From contig CAJTVH010000011.1 in assembly GCA_910579745.1 (NCBI GenBank), positions 6,666 to 70,665 on the forward strand: a stretch of DNA of 64,000 nucleotides, given 5' to 3'. Within the stretch, counting starts at the first letter, position 1. Every line of letters begins with the position of its first letter. Shown one piece after another: positions 27,528-34,918 of the stretch. The translations under genes were made by a program, and so were the position numbers. The notes beneath the pieces were generated by a model. It ran no database searches. It was not told where the DNA came from and was given only the letters and a program-made list of their open reading frames with translations. The DNA is from an uncultured Clostridia bacterium (GTDB lineage Bacteria; Bacillota; Clostridia; Lachnospirales; CAG-274).

Positions 27528-29291
27528 CTAACCATCTAAAAGTCTAATATTCAAATTATCAATACTTTTCTTTTCCGTTATAAATTTTTGAAGAGTCTCA
27601 ATATCCTGCGAAGAAGGCATTAACACGTTATTAAGATAAAAAATCTTAATCGCTTTAACTTCGTCGTTTACCGCTTTTTCCAAAACCTTTATGTCGTCAA
27701 ATTCTTTCTGCGTAATAAAAATATTTGAAACGACCCGCTGTTCTTCCACAGAATCAAAATAATTAACAATTTCAGCTGAATAAAGGCTTTGTCCTTTTTT
27801 ATAAAAATCATCAATTATCTCAACAAGTTTTATATAGGTTGGATTAATAAATTCCTCGGGAGATAAAACCTCTCTTATTTTTCTGTAAGCGTTTTGATTA
27901 GACGCCATAATTTTAATAAGATTTTGTTTTCCATCGTCAACTCCTCGAATACTTGTGTTAGTTTTAGACTTGTTATATTTTTTATGTGAATCCTTTATAA
28001 CAATATTTCTGGAGGCTCTTGAAATTTGGCTTAAAATAGCTTCTTTTGAGATTCCTGTAAGCCTTGCCGTCTCACTGGCATAGGCGTCTCTTTCTATATC
28101 GTTGTCAAACTCCGCCAAAATTTCCGAAACTCTGTTTGTGAACATAATTCTTTCTTCCGTAGAATCAAAATTATACTTTTTTCTCTCACACTCAATTTGA
28201 AATAAAGTATATCCCTTAGCTTGAGAAAGCAGCTCCGAAAAAGCAGCTTTGCCAAACTTTTTAATAAACTCGTCTGGGTCTTTAGCGTCCATGACTCGCG
28301 CCACCTTGACTCTTATACCGCTTTCCCTCAAAACAGGTCCCGCTTTAAGAGCGGCTTTCGTACCCGCCTCATCGCTGTCAAAAAGTAAAATCACGCTTCC
28401 AGCGTATTTTCTCAAAGCTCTGGCGTGCTCATTGTTAAAAGCCGTTCCCAAAGCCGCCACAACATTGTGAAAACCGGCTTGATAAAGACTTATAACATCC
28501 ATATATCCCTCAACAAGAATAAATTCTTTTACATCTGACTTTCTGGCAAAATTAATGCTGTATAAATTTTGGCTTTTCTTAAAAATAGGAGTATCCGGCG
28601 AGTTTAAATATTTAGGTTCGCCCTCTCCAATAATCCTGCCGCCAAAAGCGATAATTCTGCCCTGAACATCAATAATTGGAAACATAAGTCTATTAAAAAA
28701 CTTATCATAACACCCGCCGTTCTTATTAAAAAAAACAAGACCGCTTTTAACGAGTATTTCCTCATCATAGCCTTCTTTTATAAGATAATCCGATAAACAA
28801 TTTCTATTGTACGGAGCGTATCCAAGACCGTATTTTTTTCTCGCGCTTGATAAAATCTTTCTGTCGTCTAAATATTTAACAGCCTTTTCTCCCTCCGGTT
28901 CGTTCAATTTTGAATAAAAAAACCTCGCGGCTTTCTTGTGTATCTCATAAATAGTATTTCTGATTTCGGCATTTTTCGCCGATACTCCCCCATCTCCCTT
29001 TTCGGGCAAAACATAATTGATTCTATCCGCTAAAAATTTAACAGCGTCAACAAAATCATAATTTTCAATTTGCATGATAAAACCATATACGTTACCGCTG
29101 GCGTTACATCCAAAACAATGATAAAGCTGTTCATCAGAACTCACCGAAAAAGACGGGGTTCGTTCCTTATGAAAAGGACAAAGCCCAAAATACCGTCCGC
29201 CTTTTTGCTGTAGAGAAACATAAGAGCTGATAACCTCGACTATATCATTTCCGTTTCTTACATCCTCAATAATATTATCTGGATAATACAT
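27528..29291 (-). CDS. dnaG: DNA primase DnaG
   Basis: A 587-residue primase for RNA primer synthesis at replication forks. The N-terminal zinc finger is CPFHKERTPSFSVS with CFGCNASG (residues ~40-65). The TOPRIM core includes FILVEGYMDVISLYQAG and VILLFDSDEAGTKAALKA (~255-320), and the C-terminal helical part would bind DnaB. I prefer the ATG at 29291 (MYYPDNIIEDVRNGNDIVEVI, family-like N-terminus) over one 18 bp upstream. It is first in the dnaG-rpoD operon. Confidence 0.95.
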   Translation of the reverse strand: MYYPDNIIEDVRNGNDIVEVISSYVSLQQKGGRYFGLCPFHKERTPSFSVSSDEQLYHCFGCNASGNVYGFIMQIENYDFVDAVKFLADRINYVLPEKGDGGVSAKNAEIRNTIYEIHKKAARFFYSKLNEPEGEKAVKYLDDRKILSSARKKYGLGYAPYNRNCLSDYLIKEGYDEEILVKSGLVFFNKNGGCYDKFFNRLMFPIIDVQGRIIAFGGRIIGEGEPKYLNSPDTPIFKKSQNLYSINFARKSDVKEFILVEGYMDVISLYQAGFHNVVAALGTAFNNEHARALRKYAGSVILLFDSDEAGTKAALKAGPVLRESGIRVKVARVMDAKDPDEFIKKFGKAAFSELLSQAKGYTLFQIECERKKYNFDSTEERIMFTNRVSEILAEFDNDIERDAYASETARLTGISKEAILSQISRASRNIVIKDSHKKYNKSKTNTSIRGVDDGKQNLIKIMASNQNAYRKIREVLSPEEFINPTYIKLVEIIDDFYKKGQSLYSAEIVNYFDSVEEQRVVSNIFITQKEFDDIKVLEKAVNDEVKAIKIFYLNNVLMPSSQDIETLQKFITEKKSIDNLNIRLLDG

Positions 29292-29518
29292 TAAACAAAT
29301 CAACTCCATAAGACGTCTGACTTTACCGTAACCCCTTTGAGTTAAAACTAACTTTTTTATACAATACGCCTGCGTAATCGCCTATAATCTCACTTAAAAA
29401 TAAATAATTTATCACTTATCTCACGTCAGTTAAATTATCTATGATTCTCTTATAATTAAAATATTCGACACAAAATCAATATTTCCTTTAATAACTCTTA
29501 CAAAAATTTAATTTTTTA

Positions 29519-29547
29519 TCAAAGTAAACATGTATAATATACTTTGA
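29519..29547. promoter_or_regulatory. Palindrome upstream of dnaG
   Basis: TCAAAGTA and TACTTTGA are separated by 13 bp of AT-rich DNA that includes TATAAT on the plus strand. It is a candidate operator in the otherwise featureless gap 29310-29658. No known regulator motif was recognised. Confidence 0.3.
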
Positions 29548-29658
29548 AAAATACACCTTTCCATAAAATTATAAAACCGCTTTTATAATTTTCGATTAAA
29601 ACCATATATAAAAACCATTCCTAACTTTAAAAAATATATACAGCTTTATTTTTTTTTA

Positions 29659-29819
29659 GAGCACATCTGAAAACTAAAATACGAGCGAAAAATTATAAAA
29701 AATAAAACGAAACAGAAAGGCTTTTCTGTTTAATTGAACCGTTTTCGTTTATTTTTTAATAATTTTTTGGATATTTCTCGTATATAACTAATAGCTTATG
29801 ATAGTTTTCAGATGCGCCC
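29659..29819 (-). repeat. Family-1 MITE-like palindrome, copy 5 (reverse)
   Basis: Starts GAGCACATCTGAAAACTA, ends TAGTTTTCAGATGCGCCC, with TA on both flanks (29657-29658, 29820-29821). It is in the reverse orientation relative to copies 1, 3 and 4. The two terminal A/G changes (CACATC and GATGCG) are the only clear departures from consensus ends. Confidence 0.9.
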
Positions 29820-29831
29820 TAGGTTATTTTC

Positions 29832-29928
29832 TAAAAAACTAAAATATATATAAAATCATAAAAAATAGATAAGCTTCTATTTTTTTATTTTTCATGATTT
29901 TTCGCGTACATTTTAGTTTTCAACCACG
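29832..29928 (-). repeat. Degenerate family-1 palindrome abutting dgt, copy 9
   Basis: AAAACTAAAATA on the left pairs with ATTTTAGTTTT on the right, with ATAAAAAATAGA and TATTTTTTTATT forming the inner stem. The right end (TAGTTTTCAACCACGCG) resembles the family terminus and overlaps the last codons and stop of the dGTPase gene. It lies about 12 bp from copy 5. Confidence 0.55.
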
Positions 29929-30912
29929 CGGCGGTAAATCACTATAAACTTTCATCGCGAATCTATCCGTCATACCGGCGATATAATCGCATATAATAAG
30001 TTCCCTATACGTATCATCCTTATAATGCCCTCTAAATTCCAAAGGGATCTTATAAAAATGATTTTTATAATAGTAATATAGTTTTTTAAGGATCCCTGAA
30101 ACCCTATCATTTTCTCTTTTCAATTCTTCCCCCATATAAACATAATCAAACATAAATTTTCTTAATTTGTATAATAATTCTTTAACTTTTTTATCCATAA
30201 CAATATCATTTTTGCCCGCGCTGTTTTCTATAATGTTTCTTATAAGGAAATTTATTCTTTTTTTTGTATTTTGACCAAGTACCGATACGCTTTCTTCCGG
30301 TAGATCAAAAACAGTTAAAAGCCCCGCCCTTAAAGCATCGTCAATATCATGATTTATATAAGCTATTTTATCCGAAATCTGTACAATTTTTCCCTCAAGA
30401 GTACTTGGGGAACAGCTTCCCCTGTGATTAAGAATCCCGTCTATAACCTCATAAGAAAGATTAAGTCCCTTTCCCTCTTTTTCAATAACCTCAACAACTC
30501 TTACGCTTTGCTCATTATGGCAAAAACCCCTTTCAGAAACAGCGTCAAGGTCTCTTTCCCCCAAATGCCCGAAAGGTGTGTGTCCTAAATCATGTCCTAA
30601 AGCGATAGCCTCTGTTAAATCCTCGTTAAGATTTAAAGCGACAGCGAGAGTTCTGGCGATTTGCGAAACCTCAAGAGTATGAGTAAGCCTTGTACGATAA
30701 TGGTCTCCGTCGGGAAAAATGAAAGCCTGAGTTTTATGCATAAGCCTGCGAAAAGCCTTACTATGAATAATTCTGTCCCTGTCTCTCTGAAAACAAGTTC
30801 TTATATCCTCCGGTTTTTCATAAACTTTTCGCCCTTTTGAAAAAGCGCTTTTTGTGGCAAATGGGCTAAGTCTCTCATTCTCAAACTTTTCCGCGCGCTG
30901 GCGTATTTCCAT
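29920..30912 (-). CDS. dgt: dGTP triphosphohydrolase-like HD protein
   Basis: A 330-residue HD-domain nucleotidase of the dGTPase family. The metal site is spelled out by RTRLTHTLEVSQIARTLA (His), ALGHDLGHTPFGHLGE (His-Asp, residues ~105-120) and ISDKIAYINHDIDDALRAG (Asp). The N-terminal ERLSPFATKSAFSKGR block is characteristic of the Firmicute type. ATG at 30912 is used because AAGGA lies nine bases upstream; an earlier in-frame TTG has no site. The final residues (PPRG) appear to come from a family-1 repeat end. In Firmicutes dgt commonly lies just upstream of dnaG, as here. Confidence 0.92.
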   Translation of the reverse strand: MEIRQRAEKFENERLSPFATKSAFSKGRKVYEKPEDIRTCFQRDRDRIIHSKAFRRLMHKTQAFIFPDGDHYRTRLTHTLEVSQIARTLAVALNLNEDLTEAIALGHDLGHTPFGHLGERDLDAVSERGFCHNEQSVRVVEVIEKEGKGLNLSYEVIDGILNHRGSCSPSTLEGKIVQISDKIAYINHDIDDALRAGLLTVFDLPEESVSVLGQNTKKRINFLIRNIIENSAGKNDIVMDKKVKELLYKLRKFMFDYVYMGEELKRENDRVSGILKKLYYYYKNHFYKIPLEFRGHYKDDTYRELIICDYIAGMTDRFAMKVYSDLPPRG

Positions 30913-30967
30913 AAAAATCAATCCTTATAATATAATTTCAACATAAATCAAAAAAATGTTCAAAATC

Positions 30968-31843
30968 CTATAAATTATTGCTGCTGAAAACATCGGCAAC
31001 CTCACTTATGGAAATATACGCTTCTTTATCAATAGTATGTACAATATCTTTCATTTTTCCGATTTGAAAACGGTTTACAATAAAATAAATTAATGTTTTC
31101 TCCTGCTTGGAATAGCCTCCCTCGGCTTTCATTGTTGTCATTCCGCTTTTAAACTCCTCAGAGAGAGCCTCGCATACTTCATCAGATCTTGTTGTAATAA
31201 TCATCGCCGCTTTCGCTCTGTCAACACCTTCAACAATATAGTCCACTGTTTTAAGAGCGGCGAAATAAGTCACTATTGAATAAAGAGGCAATATCCAGCT
31301 TTCTATAACAACCCCGCATATAATATAAAGCATAAGATTGTATATCATAACAAAAGTACCGACGGATATACCAATATTTTTAGCGAAAATCACAGCCATA
31401 ACCTCAATACCGTCCATCGCCCCGCCAAATCTTATGGCGAGTCCGCTGCCGATTCCTGATATAACGCCCCCGAATAAAGCGCACAGCAGAAGGTCATCTC
31501 CCGCTAAAGGCGAGGCGACAGTGGTGTCCACAGGCAAAACGTCCGTAATAAGCCACGAGCATATTGAATATATAATAACACTGTAAATAGCGTAAAAAGT
31601 AAATAACTTTCCCTGTTTTCTCAATCCGTATAAAAATAAAGGAATGTTGAGAACCAAAAGAAACACGGATAACGACATATATTCAGGCGTAACCTGCGAG
31701 CAAAGCATCGACGTGCCTGAAATTCCGCTGTCGTATAGTTTAACAGGGGCTAAAAATATATTAACGCCGATAGCGTTTATTATTCCGGCGATAGTAAGCA
31801 TTATAACGTTGCTTATTTTTATCTTTCTGTGTAAATTAAACAA
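30968..31843 (-). CDS. YitT family membrane protein
   Basis: A 291-residue protein with five to six TM segments in the first ~200 residues and a soluble C-terminal DUF2179 domain (AAMIITTRSDEVCEALSEEF). Family signatures are NAIGVNIFLAPVKLYDSGISG and the glycine-rich SGIGSGLAIRFGGAMDGIEVMAV (quoted as GLAIRFGGAMDGIEV). The role is uncertain; some relatives are linked to transport. Translation starts with TTG, supported by GGAGG seven bases upstream. It follows the hemerythrin-like gene by 21 bp, so the two are probably co-transcribed. Confidence 0.88.
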   Translation of the reverse strand: MFNLHRKIKISNVIMLTIAGIINAIGVNIFLAPVKLYDSGISGTSMLCSQVTPEYMSLSVFLLVLNIPLFLYGLRKQGKLFTFYAIYSVIIYSICSWLITDVLPVDTTVASPLAGDDLLLCALFGGVISGIGSGLAIRFGGAMDGIEVMAVIFAKNIGISVGTFVMIYNLMLYIICGVVIESWILPLYSIVTYFAALKTVDYIVEGVDRAKAAMIITTRSDEVCEALSEEFKSGMTTMKAEGGYSKQEKTLIYFIVNRFQIGKMKDIVHTIDKEAYISISEVADVFSSNNL

Positions 31844-31864
31844 TATTTGACCTCCTCTTTTGTT

Positions 31865-32833
31865 TTAAATCTGTTTGGCGCAAAAAGCGAAACTTCCCTC
31901 TTCCGTATTAAATAATATTCTGAAATCAAAATAACTCGCGACAAATTTATCTTTAAAATACTCAGCGTCCAGCAAAGTGCTTCGTTCAATAACATACTGT
32001 TCATTTTTACTATTTTTAAGCCGCAAGTATTTGCCGACACTGTCTATAATATGATTTGAAATCTGCGTTGCCGCCGATAGAATTGATTTATCAATTATAT
32101 CAAATTTCACATCTATGATTTTACCTACAGTTTTTAAAATTAACTTCTCCTCAATAACCATAAGAATCTTTATTCTTTTACCTTTTTTATTTTTATAAGT
32201 TACTCGATAATAAACTGACTTTCCAAAATATTCCCCATTATAATGTCTGTTGGCGGTTTTGATTTCTAAATTAAAAAGTTCTTTTATGACAAGAGAAACG
32301 GCCTTATCAAGATTGTCGATTATAATCTCCATTTCCTCATCAGTGGCTTTTCCTTTGGCCATAACCAAATTGTTGACTGACGTATTAATGTCTGTGTCTT
32401 TTTTTCTATCTATTTTTCCCGTAATCTCGCGGTCCTCAAGCATAGTGTGCCCTGTGAGCCAGCCTAAACATACACCGATAAAATGATTAACCGCTTCTTC
32501 CGAATATGACGTTTCCTCAAGTTCTTTTTCAATCTCCGGAATTATATCGGTCGCCATTTTGTCGTGCCGAAATTTATGTTCCTCATATCCTTTATACTTA
32601 ATTGACCGCATATAGGCCTCTTCTTCCACAAAATGTGTCATTACATAATTATTTAAATATTTCACGGCCTCATAGCAAAAATGTTGCACATTCTGTTTAT
32701 TATCAACAATTTCATATAGCTTGCGCACAATAGAAAATAAACGTCGGTGAGCACTGTCAATTTTTTTTACACCAATATCATATCGTTCGTCCCATACTAT
32801 GTTATTTATCATATTATCCATATTATCAACCAT
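31865..32833 (-). CDS. Bacteriohemerythrin fused to an unassigned C-terminal domain
   Basis: A 322-residue protein. Residues ~10-145 form a hemerythrin four-helix bundle with a complete diiron site: SAHRRLF, THFVEEEAYM (H-x3-E), EEHKFRHDKM (H-x3-H) and GHTMLEDREI (H-x4-D). It would bind O2 or sense oxygen or NO in an anaerobe. The last ~150 residues form an alpha/beta domain (EYFGKSVYYRVTYKNKKG, IIDKSILSAATQISNHIID). Its layout reminds me of CheX-type domains, but I cannot confirm this. No TM segment is present. It has an AGGAGG ribosome binding site and leads a unit with the YitT gene. Confidence 0.85.
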   Translation of the reverse strand: MVDNMDNMINNIVWDERYDIGVKKIDSAHRRLFSIVRKLYEIVDNKQNVQHFCYEAVKYLNNYVMTHFVEEEAYMRSIKYKGYEEHKFRHDKMATDIIPEIEKELEETSYSEEAVNHFIGVCLGWLTGHTMLEDREITGKIDRKKDTDINTSVNNLVMAKGKATDEEMEIIIDNLDKAVSLVIKELFNLEIKTANRHYNGEYFGKSVYYRVTYKNKKGKRIKILMVIEEKLILKTVGKIIDVKFDIIDKSILSAATQISNHIIDSVGKYLRLKNSKNEQYVIERSTLLDAEYFKDKFVASYFDFRILFNTEEGSFAFCAKQI

Positions 32834-32990
32834 TTTTTATCCTCCTTAATAATAAATAATTACATACGTCCGATAATTAAAAAAACATAGGACTTTATTA
32901 TATATTCGTTAAATTTAAACCTTAAAGCTTGTATAATTCTTCCCTCAAGTATTTTTTTAACAATTTATAACAAATTAGCGATAAACTTAA

Positions 32991-33482
32991 CTATAATAAT
33001 TTGTAATGAGGTATTATATCATCATATCCGCCGTCTTTCCTTAAAAAACCATTCGGAATAATCCCAAGTTTAGTAAAACCAAGATTTTCATATAAGTGAA
33101 GCGCGGGTAAATTACTCACCGCCACAGCGTTAAACTGCAATATTGTAAATCCTATTTCCCTCGCTTTCCCCATACAATGCAAAACAAGTTGTTTTCCTAT
33201 ATGCCGCCCTCTCGCCTCGGCCTTCACGGCATAACTGGCGTTGCATATATGGCCGCATCTTCCCACATTGTTGGGATGAAGAATATATAATCCCACAATC
33301 TCATCATTTTCCGAATTATAAGCCACACCCGTAAAAGACTGTTCCTTAAAAAACAAATCTCCCGAAACCTCGTCAAGAATCTCAAGTTGCGGAAAAGCTC
33401 TTCCCTCCTCAATAATTAAATTCCATATTCCAATAGCGTCCATAACGTCATCGGATTCATATTTTCTTATTTCTATACTCAT
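32991..33482 (-). CDS. GNAT family N-acetyltransferase
   Basis: A 163-residue acetyltransferase. Acetyl-CoA-binding motif A reads ASYAVKAEARGRHIGKQLVLHCM (quoted as EARGRHIGKQLV, residues ~88-105), followed by the typical AVSNLPALHLYENLGFTKLGIIP. The substrate is unknown. The ATG at 33482 has GGAGGT directly upstream and is preferred to a longer in-frame start 30 bp earlier. It is a stand-alone gene between two repeat-containing gaps. Confidence 0.9.
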   Translation of the reverse strand: MSIEIRKYESDDVMDAIGIWNLIIEEGRAFPQLEILDEVSGDLFFKEQSFTGVAYNSENDEIVGLYILHPNNVGRCGHICNASYAVKAEARGRHIGKQLVLHCMGKAREIGFTILQFNAVAVSNLPALHLYENLGFTKLGIIPNGFLRKDGGYDDIIPHYKLL

Positions 33483-33546
33483 TTTTAACCTCCGATAATT
33501 CCGTTTAAACATCTCCTTATATAAAATAATTTATATTAAAAAAATA

Positions 33547-33725
33547 GAGCGTATCTAAAACCCTGCATTTATTGCCAAAATTATATGAAACTCCGATTAT
33601 TTAACAAAGTTTATACAGCTTTATAAAACTAAAATATCAAAAAAGGTCGCAAAAAATAAGATTAAAACTGTTTAATTTTATTCCTTATTATTTTTTTCTC
33701 GTATTTTAGTTTTAAGACACGCTCT
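33547..33725. repeat. Diverged family-1 palindrome, copy 8
   Basis: Starts GAGCGTATCTAAAACCCTG, with TA immediately before it, and ends TTTTAGTTTTAAGACACGCTC. The centre (AAGATTAAAACTGTTTAATTTTATTCCTT) is a different palindrome from the main type, so this is a divergent subfamily of about 179 bp. Confidence 0.65.
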
Positions 33726-33828
33726 CATTATTATTTTATGCCAAACACTATTTAAGAGATATATAAAAGTTTATTTTCTTAAATTTTTATATACATAAAT
33801 AAACAATATTAAACTAAATTGCCGTAAA

Positions 33829-33974
33829 GTCAAAGACTATTCGTATTTTTGTTTCACAAAAATACTCATAACACTAGGCGGCAAGCCGCCTTTGATTTCA
33901 GAATAAGCTCATACTCCGCTGAAATCATTAAGTAAGCGCTCAGAGCGAAACTTACTTAAATCGGTTAAATAATA
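33829..33974 (-). repeat. Family-2 multi-hairpin repeat, copy B
   Basis: Opens GTCAAAGACTATTCGTATTTTTG and contains ACAAAAATAC pairing, GGCGG-caa-CCGCC, GATTTCAG pairing with CTGAAATC around a loop with AGCTCATACTC, and TAAGTAAG pairing with CTTACTTA. Stem sequences differ from copies A and C but stay paired. It lies just past the stop of the FNT channel gene. Confidence 0.75.
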
Positions 33975-33986
33975 TCATTATTATAC

Positions 33987-34613
33987 TCAACCGCTTTCCT
34001 CGCTTAAAAGTTTTCTAGCGAGAGGAATAACAATACACCCCACAGAATTTCCAAATGTCATAATAATTATATAAAGCACAGAATTTATATCAAATATCCC
34101 AGCGAGATTAAAATAAAACATATTAGCGACACAATGCTCAAAACCGCTTAAAATAAATACTGCTACGGGAAATAAAACCCCAATAATTTTAACGGTTCCC
34201 TCTTTAGCGTTATTAAAAATATCCACAGCGATAAACATAAGTATTCCACAGAAAAAAGATAAAATAAAAACACTTAAAACATCGTCGTTAAGTTTTACAT
34301 CAGCTATAGAATAAACCTTGTCAAGTTTTTCAAATATTCGCGTATGCCTGATTAAAACAGCGGCGAAAAATGTTCCGATAAAATTACCTATCCATGTTAA
34401 AATAAGCTCAATAGCGTAAGACGGTTTATTTATAAAAATATATCCTATTTTCCCTGTAAAAAGCTGAAGCCTAAAAAATAATATAGATAAAAGACCTATG
34501 CCAAATAAAAAAGCGCCCACAACGGAGTTATCTGATGATAAAAAAACAGTTCCACCTATTCCTATACAAATTCCGGCAATAATTCCATATATAAATTGTC
34601 GCGGTCTTCCCAT
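33987..34613 (-). CDS. Formate/nitrite transporter (FNT) family channel
   Basis: A 208-residue protein with about six TM segments. The family signature near the C-terminus is FILSGFEHCVANMFYFNL (residues ~155-172), where the His forms the channel gate. An N-terminal half-repeat (GAFLFGIGLLSILFFRLQLFTGKIGY) fits the FNT pseudo-symmetry. Substrates in the family are formate, nitrite or hydrosulfide; which applies is not visible. At 208 residues it is shorter than the usual ~260-280. It starts 8 bp after an unassigned gene that overlaps uvrA, so all three may share a transcript. Confidence 0.83.
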   Translation of the reverse strand: MGRPRQFIYGIIAGICIGIGGTVFLSSDNSVVGAFLFGIGLLSILFFRLQLFTGKIGYIFINKPSYAIELILTWIGNFIGTFFAAVLIRHTRIFEKLDKVYSIADVKLNDDVLSVFILSFFCGILMFIAVDIFNNAKEGTVKIIGVLFPVAVFILSGFEHCVANMFYFNLAGIFDINSVLYIIIMTFGNSVGCIVIPLARKLLSEESG

Positions 34614-34621
34614 TTTCCGTT

Positions 34622-34918
34622 TTACACCTCCATATCATTTTTTAAGACAACAGCGACTTTCACACACTCAATTATAACTATCATAGTATAGTCTTCTTTT
34701 CTCATAATAAGAGGATTATTGTTTTTTTTCACAATAACGCATTCATTAAGTTTTCCGCCCTCTTTCCAATAAGTTAAAAAGAACATTCCGTCCATATCTT
34801 TAACTCTCCAGTTGTATTCCTCAAGGTTTTTCAAGAAATAATCCGTGTCGCAGTCAAAATCGTTTAATAACTTTTTTTTGCTGTATAAATAATCTTTTAT
34901 AGTTTTTTCCATAATCAA
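34622..34918 (-). CDS. Small protein of unknown function, coupled to uvrA
   Basis: A 98-residue protein that I do not recognise. It is soluble, with charged helices at the N-terminus (EKTIKDYLYSKKKLLNDFDCD) and a beta-rich middle (GMFFLTYWKEGGKLNECVIVKK). Its start overlaps the uvrA stop (ATGA-type overlap), and the FNT gene begins 8 bp after it. Overlap and intact frame suggest a real gene translated with uvrA. No metal or catalytic motif stands out. Confidence 0.65.
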   Translation of the reverse strand: MIMEKTIKDYLYSKKKLLNDFDCDTDYFLKNLEEYNWRVKDMDGMFFLTYWKEGGKLNECVIVKKNNNPLIMRKEDYTMIVIIECVKVAVVLKNDMEV

